From an uncultured Syntrophobacterales bacterium (lineage in GTDB: Bacteria > Desulfobacterota > Syntrophia > Syntrophales > UBA5619), in the NCBI GenBank assembly GCA_903928915.1, contig CAIYSL010000098.1:186033-250032 (forward strand): a DNA stretch of 64,000 nucleotides, read 5' to 3'. A program made the position numbers and the translations under genes. Below are positions 51,252 to 60,756 of the stretch, piece by piece. The first letter of the stretch is position 1. Each line of letters starts with the position of its first letter. The notes below the pieces were generated by a model. The model searched no databases, was not told the DNA's origin, and saw only the letters and a program-made list of their open reading frames with translations.

Positions 51252-52619
51252 ATGAATGCTATCTTAAAGCTCTTGTCGATAGTAACCCTCATACTCTTGA
51301 TCGGCTGCGCCCACTTGAACGAAGGGTGCAACGACTACAGAAAGGCCGATGCCGGCGTAAAGCAGGCAGATCCAACGGCTAACGCTTCGAAGAAACCGGT
51401 TTCGCAAGTCAACGTTACACAAGCCTCCCCCGGCGGGACTGCCGGCGATCCTCATTCGGCTCTGCTGAAGAAATACGCCAGAGCAGCCGACCCCTTTCGC
51501 CGGCTGCAGAAGAATGACACGATTTCAGTGCACTTGCAGCAGGCCTATATCAAGGATTTTCACGAAACTTCTTTCTTCACCACGGATGAACACGTCCGGG
51601 GCGAAATAGCCATCGTCATCAAGGTATTCGAACTTACCGACGGTAAGGACTTCAATTTTAGTCCAAAGGCCGCCGAGGATGGCCGGATAGTCTTCTATTC
51701 CGACGATGTCAGAAAAGGCCAATTCCTGAATTTTTCCGCCATGCCGGTTTACGGCCCCATTACGTATCAGGGGAATCCGCTGGCATTGGATATATTCATC
51801 ATCGAGTTGGATTCGACGGATGAACGGACGAAGAATATGTTGTATACGTTGGCCAGCGTGGGCGGCACCGCCTATCCTCCGGCATCTCCCATTCTGAAAA
51901 TTCTCGACACGATGGGCACATCGCTCCTGAAGGGCGACAAGAACGACGTCGAATTCAGGTATTCCATGGCGCTCTACCCGGACAAGGGCTACAGAACACT
52001 CGATCAGGCGGTGCTGGAGGTCGGCAATTACGTATTCATCAAGCAGACCGAACGGGATAAGTCAATAACATGGGAGGAACTGACACTGGATGAAAAAAGC
52101 GGTCGCCTGCACAACAAAGACTCCAGCGAATACAGGGACAAGACCTATTTCGTCGTGCAGATCAATAAGGGATACGATGCCACCACCCTGGACCTGTCCC
52201 AGAATACATTCCGCAAGTTGCTGACCGCCGTCGATCAGCAGCAGAAGGCCGACGCAGCCGTGTACAAGGCAGCGATCGATGGAGCGATGGCGGAATACCT
52301 GAAGCTGCAGGCAAGCACGAAGAAATTCAGCGACCTTCGTCAAACGCTGACCGAGATAGAAGCAACACCGGGCAACCAGTCGAACAGGAAAAGGAGTCTC
52401 TCCGCGGACCTTGTCAGCCGGATCGCTGAAGAGATCGGCCGAAAAGCCCCGGCAGATTTGAGTACCGAGCAAATCGACTATCTGCTCGACAACCTGAAGA
52501 GGCTCGTTGTTGCTGATTCGGGTCTCTACGCCGGCATCAATAGAACCAACCTGCAGGATGCGGCTTTTCGGACGAAAGTCATCGACACAATTTCCCGAGG
52601 GGCTGCGACTGGACCGTAA
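51252..52619 (+). CDS. Lipoprotein of unknown function
   Basis: 455 residues. ATG at 51252 follows GGAGGAAAG and opens a lipoprotein signal (MNAILKLLSIVTLILLIGCA) with Cys19. The mature part has an 80-residue polar linker, a beta-rich middle (NDTISVHLQQAYIKDFHETS, EIAIVIKVFELTDGKDFNFS) and a helical C-terminal third rich in Gln, Lys and Ala. No family is recognised. Base composition and codon use are more AT-rich than the flanking genes, hinting at recent transfer. It could be part of a secretion or phage-defence apparatus, but nothing in the sequence proves this. Confidence 0.7.
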   Translation: MNAILKLLSIVTLILLIGCAHLNEGCNDYRKADAGVKQADPTANASKKPVSQVNVTQASPGGTAGDPHSALLKKYARAADPFRRLQKNDTISVHLQQAYIKDFHETSFFTTDEHVRGEIAIVIKVFELTDGKDFNFSPKAAEDGRIVFYSDDVRKGQFLNFSAMPVYGPITYQGNPLALDIFIIELDSTDERTKNMLYTLASVGGTAYPPASPILKILDTMGTSLLKGDKNDVEFRYSMALYPDKGYRTLDQAVLEVGNYVFIKQTERDKSITWEELTLDEKSGRLHNKDSSEYRDKTYFVVQINKGYDATTLDLSQNTFRKLLTAVDQQQKADAAVYKAAIDGAMAEYLKLQASTKKFSDLRQTLTEIEATPGNQSNRKRSLSADLVSRIAEEIGRKAPADLSTEQIDYLLDNLKRLVVADSGLYAGINRTNLQDAAFRTKVIDTISRGAATGP

Positions 52620-52762
52620 TCCCCGGCCCCCTACCGCTCTCTTTGCACCTTTGCAGGGCCTCGATGAGGTCCGGGCCGCCTGCGGCGCCTCGCGGCGGGA
52701 ATTTCACGTGGCGTTCGGAGGGGAACCATGGTAGTGAATTCGTCCAAGCCAAGAGATTCCTG

Positions 52763-52796
52763 AGCGCCCCCCCGTTCGAGGCAGCGGGGCGCTTTT
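52763..52796 (+). terminator. Hairpin between lipoprotein and ZIP genes
   Basis: AGCGCCCC (52763-52770) with GGGGCGCT (52786-52793), then TTT. It lies within the 207-base gap 52620-52826 and probably ends the lipoprotein transcript. Confidence 0.55.
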
Positions 52797-52826
52797 CCGC
52801 ATCGTCGGCCGTCGAAGGGATTCGGT

Positions 52827-53729
52827 ATGCAGGATGTATGGGTCGCGCTGGGACTGACCGTGTTCGCCGGAATGGCAACGGGGATCGGCAGCCTGATCGC
52901 GTTCACGGCGCGGAGGACGGACTACCGCTTTCTCTCGGTGGCAACGGGATTCTCGGCCGGGGTGATGCTGTACGTTTCCTTCGTCGAGATCCTGTCCAAG
53001 GGTCTGGCGGCGTCCGTCGCACGCTACGGGGATCACTGGGGTGGCTGGGTCAACGCCGCCTCCTTCTTCGGCGGGATGCTGCTGATCGGGTTGATCGACA
53101 ACCTGATTCCCTCCGCCGAGAACCCGCACGAAACCCACTCCGAAGCGGAGACCCTGCCGCTGCACGATCCGTCCGCGCCGGCCCCGGACTTCGCGTCCGC
53201 AGCCGGCAAGCCCTTCAAGGCCACCGGCCTGCACGATCACGGCGTGCAGCATCCCCGGATCCTGCGCATGGGGATGTTGACCGCCTTTGCGATCGGGATC
53301 CACAACTTCCCGGAGGGGCTGACCACGTTCCTCGCCGCGCTGCAGGACCCCGGCCTGGGCGCGGCCATCGCCGTGGCGATCGCGATGCACAACATACCCG
53401 AGGGGATCAGCGTGTCCGTCCCGATCTTCTACGCCACGGGCGACCGGAAGAAGGCGTTCTTCTTCTCCGTGCTCAGCGGGCTGGCCGAACCGGCCGGCGC
53501 CGTCATCGGATACCTGGCCATCCGGTTCTTCCTGGGAGGAAGCGCGGGCGTGGTTCCGCCGGAGGTGATGGGGATCCTGTTCGGCGGTGTGGCGGGAATC
53601 ATGGTGTACATCAGCGTGGACGAATTGCTGCCCACGAGCCGGGCCTACGGCAAGGGGCATGACAGCATTCTCGGGCTCGCCGGGGGTATGCTGGTGATGG
53701 CCTTGAGCCTGCTCCTGCTGAAAAGCTGA
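52827..53729 (+). CDS. zupT: ZIP-family zinc transporter (ZupT-like)
   Basis: 300 residues, about eight helices. The metal-binding helices carry [14 protein letters not shown] and [20 protein letters not shown], the ZIP signature with paired His/Asn/Glu ligands. A hydrophilic His-containing loop (residues about 90-150) separates the third and fourth helices. Imports zinc and possibly other divalent metals. Same strand as the lipoprotein, convergent with the ABC-F gene. Confidence 0.93.
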   Translation: MQDVWVALGLTVFAGMATGIGSLIAFTARRTDYRFLSVATGFSAGVMLYVSFVEILSKGLAASVARYGDHWGGWVNAASFFGGMLLIGLIDNLIPSAENPHETHSEAETLPLHDPSAPAPDFASAAGKPFKATGLHDHGVQHPRILRMGMLTAFAIGIHNFPEGLTTFLAALQDPGLGAAIAVAIAMHNIPEGISVSVPIFYATGDRKKAFFFSVLSGLAEPAGAVIGYLAIRFFLGGSAGVVPPEVMGILFGGVAGIMVYISVDELLPTSRAYGKGHDSILGLAGGMLVMALSLLLLKS

Positions 53730-53776
53730 ATCGGCCCGCGATCGCGGGAAGCCAGGGCCGCCGGGCTGTCAAGACA

Positions 53777-55705
53777 TCAGGCGCCGAACTTCGCAGCCAG
53801 CCCGTCGAGCTCATCCCACCGCAGATAGGCAGCAGCGAGTTCCTCTTCCAGCGCCTCCAGCCGCTTGCCTGCTGCCGCGGCCCGGCCCGGATCGCCCGTG
53901 CTGTAGAATTCGGGAGAGCTGAGGCTGACCAGGATCTCCGCCTTCTCCTTCTCCAGGGTCTCGATCCGCTCCGGGAGCCCCTCCAGCTCCTTGGCCTCCT
54001 TGAAGGTAAGCTTCCGCTTCTCCCGGGTCGCCCGCTCCGCCTTGAGCTTGTCCGGCTTGGCCTGCTCCCCCTTCCCTGCCCCCGCCGCCGGTGCCTCCGC
54101 CCCTGCCGCTTTCGGCCGCTGCCGGAGCCAGTCGTCGTAGCCGCCCACGTACTCCGCCAGGCGGCCGTTGCCCTCGAAGGCGATCGTCGAAGTGACGACG
54201 TTGTTCAGGAAGGCGCGGTCGTGGCTCACCAGCAGGACCGTGCCGCCGTACCCGAGGAGCCGCTCCTCCAGGAGTTCCAGGGTCTCCGTGTCGAGGTCGT
54301 TGGTGGGCTCGTCCAGGACCAGCACGTTCGACGGGGCGCTGAAGAGCTTGGCCAAGAGCAGGCGGTTGTGCTCGCCGCCCGAGAGCGACCGGACCGGGGC
54401 CAGGATCTGGTCCGGCGGGAACAAAAAATCCTGGAGGTAGCCGATGACGTGCCGCTGGCTGCCGCCCACGATCAGGGTGTCGTTGCCGTCGGCCACGTTG
54501 TCCTTGAGGGTCTTGTCCTCGTCGAGCTGCAACCGGAGCTGGTCGAAGTAGGCGACCTTCAGCCCCGTGCCCAGGCGGAGCTTCCCGGCTTGCGGGGCGA
54601 GCTCCCCGAGGAGGATCTTCAGGAGCGTGGTCTTGCCCGATCCGTTGGGGCCGATGATCCCGACCTTGTCGCCGCGCAGGAGGGTCGTCGAGAACTCCTC
54701 GATGATCTTCTTTCCCGCGTAGGCGAAGGAGATCCGCTCGGCGTCGACCACGAGCCGGCCGCTCCGCTCCGCCTCCTGGATCGCGATCCGGGCGCTTCCG
54801 GTCCGCTCCCGCCTGAGGTCGCGCTCGTGCCTGAGCTGCACGAGGGCGCGCACCCGGCCTTCGTTTCGCGTGCGGCGGGCCTTGATCCCCTGCCGGATCC
54901 AGACCTCCTCCTTGGCGAGCTTCCGGTCGAACTCCTGCCAACCCTTCTCTTCGTTATCCAGCATGGCCTGCCTGCGTTCGAGGTAGGTGTCGTAGCCGCA
55001 GGCAAAGGACAGAAGCCTGCCCCGGTCGATCTCGACGATGCGCGTGGCCATCCGCCTGAGGAAGGCCCGGTCGTGGGTCACGAACAGGATCGTGCCGCTG
55101 AACTTGAGCAGGAACTCCTCCAGCCACAGGGTGGCGTCGATGTCCAGGTGGTTGGTGGGCTCGTCCAGAAGGAGCAGGTCAGGATCGTTCGCCAGGGCCC
55201 GGGCCAGGAAGACCCGGCGTTTGAGCCCCGCCGAGAGAAGCCTGAACTCGGCCGCTCCGTCGAGGCCGGTCCGGGTGAGGACCTGCTCGACTCTCTGATG
55301 GAATCCCCAGGCGCCGGTGGTCTCCAGCCGGTGCTGGACCGCTTCGAGCCTCTTCAGAAGCTCCCCATCGCCGCTTCGGCCGAGCTGCACCGCGAGGTTG
55401 TGGTACTCCCGGAGAATGTCCAGGTGCCCCTGCCCGCCGGACGCCACGATGTCGTAGACCGTGCCTGCCAGGTCGTCGGGCACCTCCTGCGGCAGGAGCG
55501 CCGCCCGCAAAGCAGGGCTCTTCGCTACCTCGCCCTTGTCCGTAGGGATCTCGCCGACCAGGAGCTTCAGGAGCGTGGACTTGCCCGAGCCGTTCCGGCC
55601 CAGAAGCCCGATCCGCTCGCCCTCATCTATCCGGAGCGTCGCTCCGTCCAGGAGGTGCGGCCCGCCGAAGCTCAGGGAAACATCGTTGATCCAGACCAGT
55701 GCCAT
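53777..55705 (-). CDS. ABC-F family ATPase (Uup/EttA-like)
   Basis: 642 residues with two ABC domains and no membrane segments. First domain: Walker A GRNGSGKST, signature LSAGLKRRV, Walker B LLLLDEPTNHLD. Second domain: GPNGSGKTT, LSGGEHNRLLL and VLVLDEPTNDLD. A C-terminal charged coiled coil (about residues 540-640) is like that of Uup. Such proteins act on ribosomes or replication intermediates. The ATG at 55705 sets the standard family N-terminus. Confidence 0.95.
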   Translation of the reverse strand: MALVWINDVSLSFGGPHLLDGATLRIDEGERIGLLGRNGSGKSTLLKLLVGEIPTDKGEVAKSPALRAALLPQEVPDDLAGTVYDIVASGGQGHLDILREYHNLAVQLGRSGDGELLKRLEAVQHRLETTGAWGFHQRVEQVLTRTGLDGAAEFRLLSAGLKRRVFLARALANDPDLLLLDEPTNHLDIDATLWLEEFLLKFSGTILFVTHDRAFLRRMATRIVEIDRGRLLSFACGYDTYLERRQAMLDNEEKGWQEFDRKLAKEEVWIRQGIKARRTRNEGRVRALVQLRHERDLRRERTGSARIAIQEAERSGRLVVDAERISFAYAGKKIIEEFSTTLLRGDKVGIIGPNGSGKTTLLKILLGELAPQAGKLRLGTGLKVAYFDQLRLQLDEDKTLKDNVADGNDTLIVGGSQRHVIGYLQDFLFPPDQILAPVRSLSGGEHNRLLLAKLFSAPSNVLVLDEPTNDLDTETLELLEERLLGYGGTVLLVSHDRAFLNNVVTSTIAFEGNGRLAEYVGGYDDWLRQRPKAAGAEAPAAGAGKGEQAKPDKLKAERATREKRKLTFKEAKELEGLPERIETLEKEKAEILVSLSSPEFYSTGDPGRAAAAGKRLEALEEELAAAYLRWDELDGLAAKFGA

Positions 55706-55865
55706 GCGTTTATCTTTCCTGCTGCCGTTGTGATTCCCTTTTCCGGGCTGCCATCCTTAGGGCGAAGCCGGGACTATAGGCCGGTCGGCGTACGGTGTCA
55801 ATGGCGTGCCTTCTTCCCGTGGTCGTTATTGATGGCCTTCTCGCCAGCGAAGGATGCGGTTTTCC

Positions 55866-55894
55866 TTGACAGGCGGGGCGGCTTTTCATAGCCT
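55866..55894 (+). promoter_or_regulatory. Promoter of the CinA-type gene
   Basis: TTGACA (55866-55871), 17 bases, TAGCCT (55889-55894), 38 bases before the start codon. AGGAAAG lies ahead of the ATG. Confidence 0.55.
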
Positions 55895-55932
55895 GCAGCG
55901 AACAAGAAGATCTCTCTCGGAAAGGAACGCCC

Positions 55933-56415
55933 ATGAACGATCTCATCTCTCGTGCGGAACGGTTGGCCCTTCTCCTCCAGGACCGGCGCGAAACCGTGGC
56001 CGTTGCCGAATCGTCCGCCGGCGGCCTGATCTCGGCCGCCCTGCTGGCCGTGCCGGGTGCCTCCGCGTACTTCCTCGGCGGCGCCGTCGTGTACACCTAT
56101 GCCTCGCGCGAGGTATTCCTGGATCTTCCGCAGGCGGGCCTGGGGGAGATCCGGCCGGCAACCGAGGCCTACGCCCTGCGCCTCGCCCAGGCGGTGCGGC
56201 AGCGTCTCGGCGCCACCTGGGCCCTGGCCGAGACAGGTGCGACGGGGCCCACCGGCAACCGATACGGGGATTCGGCGGGGCACGCCTGCCTTGCCGTCGC
56301 CGGTCCCGTCGAGCGCGCTGTCACGCTGGAAACCGGCCGGCAGGACCGCTTCGCTAACATGCTTGCCTTCGCCGCCGCAGCGCTGGATCTGCTGACCCAG
56401 AGCATGGCCCCCTAG
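55933..56415 (+). CDS. CinA-family nicotinamide-nucleotide amidase (PncC-like)
   Basis: 160 residues, the stand-alone CinA C-terminal domain. Motifs VAVAESSAGGLISAALLAVPGAS, GGAVVYTYASREV and ALAETGATGPTGNRYGDSAG match the amidase that turns nicotinamide mononucleotide into nicotinate mononucleotide and ammonia for NAD recycling. The Tyr-Thr-Tyr and the ETGATGP loop are as in the family, although the usual C-terminal extension is short. Confidence 0.85.
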   Translation: MNDLISRAERLALLLQDRRETVAVAESSAGGLISAALLAVPGASAYFLGGAVVYTYASREVFLDLPQAGLGEIRPATEAYALRLAQAVRQRLGATWALAETGATGPTGNRYGDSAGHACLAVAGPVERAVTLETGRQDRFANMLAFAAAALDLLTQSMAP

Positions 56416-56757
56416 CCTGTGGGATCCACGGACAGACTTGATAGGGGAGTATTCAGACGTTAGGGATGCTGCGTTACTTCCTGAAAGTCACACGCAGGAT
56501 GAATACAGAAAAGATGATGCTTTCAGAGGGTAATCAGCACCTATCAAGCTTTTTTCATTTGACATCCCGAAGGATAGTCGGCATCATCTCAGTCGCTATT
56601 CATGCGCCCCATTAGCGCTCCAAACTTTTTCCAATTATCCTATTGTCTCGCATTATGGCATGGGGCAATAAAAAGATCCATACACGAAGCGAGCACGTCC
56701 AGATAAGATAGGATGAACCCCCGACACGGAGAGTCTGGGAGGTGGAAAGGTTACGTA
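56416..56757. other. AT-rich intergenic region before the histidine kinase
   Basis: About 340 bases, distinctly more AT-rich than the surroundings. It holds TTGACA near 56559 with a weak CATCAT -10 at 17-base spacing, facing the kinase, and no credible coding frame. The composition shift marks the left boundary of a lower-GC stretch that continues through the kinase and the cation-transporter gene. Confidence 0.5.
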
Positions 56758-59700
56758 ATGACAGCAAAGAAAACAAGACACGAAAATTCCGATTTGCGAA
56801 AGCGGGCGGAGCTGAAAGTCGGGAGGAATGTTGAAATGGCTAAAAACCTGGACGCGCTCTCCCCTGAAGAAGTGCGGAAGGCACTCTACGAGCTGCAGAT
56901 CCATAAGATCGAGTTCGAGATGCAGAACGAGGATCTGCGTCAGACGCAAGGAGAACTCGAAATATCTCGGGCACGGTACTTAGACCTCTACGATTTCGCG
57001 CCGGTGGGCTATTGTACCATCAGCGAGAAAGGGCTGATACTGGAGGCGAACCTGACCGTCGCCACACTATTGGGTGCAGAAAGAGGGTTTTTGATAAAGC
57101 GATCATTGACCCACTTTATTCTTCCTGAAGACCAGAACATCTACTATCTGCACTGCAAAGGGCTTGTCGAAAGCAGCAAGCGGCGGGAATGTGAACTACG
57201 GCTGGTGAAAAAGGACGGGACAACATTCTGGGCGCATATGGCGACGATAACCGCTCTGGATTACGCTGAAAAGCCAGTGCGTCGCATTGTGATAAGCGAC
57301 ATAACCGAGCGCAAGCGGTTGGAAGAAGAAAGACGCCGAAGTCAGGAGACCACTGAACGGCTGGCAGAAGAAATGGCGATCATCGCGGAGATCGGGCGGG
57401 TGATCGGTTCAACCTTGAACATCGGAGAGGTTTACGAGAGATTCGCAATCGAGGCCCGAAAGTTGATTCCCTTCGAGAGGCTTCACGTGAACCTACACAA
57501 CCTTGATAAGGAATATGTCACGGTAGCATATGTTTCTGGAGTACAGATCCCACAACGGTGCAAGGGGGATGTGTTTCCTCTGGAAGGCTCTGTTAGCGAA
57601 GTTCTTATAAAGACCAAGGCGGGTCTGTTGACTGATACTAGGGAAGGTAACGCTTTTCGGGCAGGAATGCGCTCACTGATAGGCGTTCCCCTGATCTCCC
57701 GGGACAAGGTTATCGGGAGCCTGCACTTCCGGTCGAAAACACCGGATGCCTACACCGAACGTGATCTCCGCCTTGCGGAGAGGATCGGGGAGCAGATAGC
57801 CGGGGCCATTGCCAATGCAGAGTTGTTCAACGATCTCCAAAGGGCAGAAAAAGTACTGCGGGAGAGCAAGGATCAATACCGGACACTCTTCGACAGCGCC
57901 GGGGACAGCATTTTCATTTTTGATGCGCAAGGCCGAATGCTGGCCGCGAACACAATGGCTTGTGAGCATTATGGCTATACACAAACAGAGGTGATGTCTA
58001 TGACGATCGCCATGTTGGATACCCCGGAACAAAACACAAATGTGCCGGAAAGGATTGGCGCGCTGATGGATCGAGGATCGCACCAGTTTGAAACCGAACA
58101 TCGCCGCAAAGACGGGACAGCGATTTCGGCGGATGTCAATGCACGGCGGATTATCTGGAATTATCAACCAGCAATGATGTGTATTTGTCGGGACATCACC
58201 GAGCGCAAGGCGATGGAAGATGCACTGCGCAAGTCGAAACAGTTTCTCAGCGCCACGATTGACGCACTTTCAGCACACATCTGTGTTCTGGATAACACGG
58301 GCACCATCATTGCCGTCAACCGGGCATGGCGCGATTTCGCGATGGCCAATCCACCTCTTCCTAAGAATTACTTAGAAGGGGACAACTATCTATCCGTGTG
58401 CGATAGCGCTACCGGCAATGACGCCGGAGAGGCAAAGGCTTTTGCTGCTGGACTCCGTGCGGTGATGAGTGGAGAACGCAAGGAATTTTCGATGGAATAC
58501 CCTTGTCACTCACCCACTATTAATCGCTGGTTTTTTGGACGGGTGACACGTTTCTCGGGCAAAGATACGTTGAGTGTCGTGGCGCACGAGGACATCACCG
58601 AGCGCAAACGGGCGGAGGACGAGAGAAGGAGTATGCAGGAGCGCCTGCAGCGGTCGGAAAAGATGGAGGCCCTCGGGCAACTGGCCGGCGGCGTGGCCCA
58701 TGATCTGAACAACGTTCTGGGTGTTTCCACGATATATTCGGAGCTGCTGCAGGATAAATTTCCGGAAGGAGATCCGGCGAGGTCCTATGCCAACAATATC
58801 CTCTCATCCAACGAGAAGGCGGCCGCGATCATACAGGACCTGTTGACCCTGGCCAGACGGGGCGTGGCCGCCGCGGAAGTGATGGATCTCAACACCGTTA
58901 CCGCTAATTTTCTGAAGAGTCCAGTATTCGAAAAGATACAGGCCTTTCATCCCAACGTGTTCTTCCGCGTTGAGTGCGATGAGGAGTTGATGCATATCAA
59001 AGGTTCTCCCGTGCACATAGAGAAGACGGTGATGAACCTGGTGTTGAACGCGGCGGAAGCGATTTCCAACAAGGGAGAGGTGACCATAAAGACGGAGAAC
59101 CGCTATCTCGACACGCCCATCAGAGGTTACGATGAGGTCAAGCAGGGCGACTATGTCGTATTGACTGTATCAGATACCGGGATGGGCATTCCTGCCCAGA
59201 ACATAGGGAAGATCTTTGAACCGTTCTACACGCAGAAGACCATGGGCAGGAGCGGAACGGGGCTGGGATTGACAATTGTTTGGGGAACGGTAAAGGATCA
59301 CAACGGATATACCGATGTGCAGTCGGAAATTGGGAAGGGAACGACCTTTACGCTGTACTTCCCGGTGACCCGGGAAGAACTGACCGCACAGAAAAAGAAG
59401 GTGCCGATAGAGCAATACATGGGAAAGGGCGAATCGGTTTTAGTGATCGATGACATTGCCGAGCAGCGGGATATTGCCTCTACATTGCTTACCCGCTTGG
59501 GGTATCAGGTTCATGCGGTTCCCAGCGGTGAAGAGGCAGTTTCATATCTCAAGGAGAATACGGCGGACATTCTCGTCCTGGACATGATCATGCCGCCAGG
59601 GATCGACGGTCTGGAGACCTACCGGAGGGTTCTGGAGCTAAACCCGAAGCAGAAGGCGATCCTTGTCAGCGGGTTTGCTGAAACTGTACGAGTCAAGGGG

Positions 59701-59790
59701 GCTCAGAAGTTGGGAGCCGGTGCCTATGTCAAGAAGCCCTATCTGATGGAGAAGATCGGCGTGGCTATCCGGGATGAACTGAATCGGTAG
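56758..59790 (+). CDS. PAS-GAF hybrid sensor histidine kinase with C-terminal receiver
   Basis: 1010 residues from the ATG at 56758 (GGAAAGG upstream; an ATG at 56713 is in frame). No membrane segment is visible, so it senses inside the cell. Order: coiled coil and PAS (about 20-195), GAF (about 205-355), two further PAS domains (about 370-620), HisKA with His648 in LAGGVAHDLNN, ATPase with NLVLNAAEAI, DTGMGIP and GTGLGLTIV, then a receiver with VIDD and phosphoacceptor Asp942 in ILVLDMIMPP. PAS and GAF suggest redox, light or small-molecule sensing. There is no adjacent output regulator; the domain set resembles deltaproteobacterial hybrid kinases. Less GC-rich than most genes here. Confidence 0.93.
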   Translation: MTAKKTRHENSDLRKRAELKVGRNVEMAKNLDALSPEEVRKALYELQIHKIEFEMQNEDLRQTQGELEISRARYLDLYDFAPVGYCTISEKGLILEANLTVATLLGAERGFLIKRSLTHFILPEDQNIYYLHCKGLVESSKRRECELRLVKKDGTTFWAHMATITALDYAEKPVRRIVISDITERKRLEEERRRSQETTERLAEEMAIIAEIGRVIGSTLNIGEVYERFAIEARKLIPFERLHVNLHNLDKEYVTVAYVSGVQIPQRCKGDVFPLEGSVSEVLIKTKAGLLTDTREGNAFRAGMRSLIGVPLISRDKVIGSLHFRSKTPDAYTERDLRLAERIGEQIAGAIANAELFNDLQRAEKVLRESKDQYRTLFDSAGDSIFIFDAQGRMLAANTMACEHYGYTQTEVMSMTIAMLDTPEQNTNVPERIGALMDRGSHQFETEHRRKDGTAISADVNARRIIWNYQPAMMCICRDITERKAMEDALRKSKQFLSATIDALSAHICVLDNTGTIIAVNRAWRDFAMANPPLPKNYLEGDNYLSVCDSATGNDAGEAKAFAAGLRAVMSGERKEFSMEYPCHSPTINRWFFGRVTRFSGKDTLSVVAHEDITERKRAEDERRSMQERLQRSEKMEALGQLAGGVAHDLNNVLGVSTIYSELLQDKFPEGDPARSYANNILSSNEKAAAIIQDLLTLARRGVAAAEVMDLNTVTANFLKSPVFEKIQAFHPNVFFRVECDEELMHIKGSPVHIEKTVMNLVLNAAEAISNKGEVTIKTENRYLDTPIRGYDEVKQGDYVVLTVSDTGMGIPAQNIGKIFEPFYTQKTMGRSGTGLGLTIVWGTVKDHNGYTDVQSEIGKGTTFTLYFPVTREELTAQKKKVPIEQYMGKGESVLVIDDIAEQRDIASTLLTRLGYQVHAVPSGEEAVSYLKENTADILVLDMIMPPGIDGLETYRRVLELNPKQKAILVSGFAETVRVKGAQKLGAGAYVKKPYLMEKIGVAIRDELNR

Positions 59791-59935
59791 AATGCTATAT
59801 TTCGATTGGTATTCGGCGATTCTCAACAGTTATCGGCCTTATTGATAAGTAGGTGTACAGCACACAATCTACCGCTCCGGGCATCGAAATTCCTTTCCCA
59901 CCGTGTGCTTCCTGGAATTGACGGACGGACCCCGC

Positions 59936-59964
59936 TTGTCCGATGGGAGGGTTGGTTGTATAAT
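59936..59964 (+). promoter_or_regulatory. Promoter of the cation-transporter-like gene
   Basis: TTGTCC (59936-59941), 17 bases, perfect TATAAT (59959-59964), 55 bases before the TTG start at 60020. The rest of the 229-base gap 59791-60019 holds no gene. Confidence 0.65.
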
Positions 59965-60019
59965 CCTTGCACCCATAGTAAAGGGCCGCCCCACGACAAT
60001 CTCAGGAGGTATCCATACA

Positions 60020-60676
60020 TTGACCAATGAATCCACAGAGCGACTGTATGCGATGGCTAACCGGCTGGCCATCGGCACCATCGGCTACAATATCGTGGAA
60101 GGGATTGTTTCGGTATGGCTGGGCGCTTCCGACGAGACCCTGTCCCTATTTGGCTTCGGCGTGGACTCCTTCGTCGAAGTAATATCCGGAGTCGGGATCT
60201 GGCACATGGTCCGCAGGATACGGGCGCATGGAGAGGAGACCAAAGATATATTTGAACGACAGGCCCTCCGGATCACCGGCTGGGCATTCTACATTCTTAC
60301 GTCCGGACTCGTTATCTCGGCGGGAGTCTCCTTGTATCAACAGCACAAACCGGCTTCCACGTTTTGGGGAATCATCGTCTCCCTGGTTTCCATCTCCTTC
60401 ATGTGGCTTCTCATCCACTATAAGACAAAGGTCGGCAGGGCGCTCCAATCTTCGGCAATCCTGGCGGATGCGGCATGCTCGAAGGCGTGCATCTACCTTT
60501 CTGTGGTGCTCCTGATTGCCAGCAGCGGTTACGAACTGACCGGCATCGGCTACTTCGACGCGGTGGGCGCGTTGCTCATCGCACTCTTTGCGTACCGGGA
60601 AGGGAAAGAGGCTTTTCAAAAGTCTCAAGGTCTCACCTGCTGCTGTAACGGCAACTGCGAGGGGCGGTTACTGTGA
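60020..60676 (+). CDS. Cation-diffusion-facilitator-like membrane protein lacking the cytoplasmic domain
   Basis: 218 residues from a TTG at 60020, chosen because AGGAGG lies 10 bases upstream; an earlier in-frame ATG has none. Helix patterns RLAIGTIGYNIVEGIVSVWL and GFGVDSFVEVISGVGIWHM correspond to CDF helices 1 and 2 with the metal-site D-x-x-x-E/D, and LADAACSKACIYLSVVLLIA to helix 5. The usual ~90-residue C-terminal regulatory domain is absent; instead a CCCNGNCEG cluster ends the protein. Such six-helix short forms are found in anaerobes; the ion is unknown. Confidence 0.75.
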   Translation: MTNESTERLYAMANRLAIGTIGYNIVEGIVSVWLGASDETLSLFGFGVDSFVEVISGVGIWHMVRRIRAHGEETKDIFERQALRITGWAFYILTSGLVISAGVSLYQQHKPASTFWGIIVSLVSISFMWLLIHYKTKVGRALQSSAILADAACSKACIYLSVVLLIASSGYELTGIGYFDAVGALLIALFAYREGKEAFQKSQGLTCCCNGNCEGRLL

Positions 60677-60756
60677 CGCCCTTTGTCCTGGGGCAGGCGT
60701 GAAACAGAACAACCGTTATGCCTGCGACACATGGCGGATCAGCCGGGGAGAGGGGA

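Noticed and set aside
48746..51382. Plus-strand open frame of about 878 codons
   Set aside because: It runs antisense to two well-supported genes (DUF523 and epimerase) and into the 51252 lipoprotein in another frame; composition is not protein-like.
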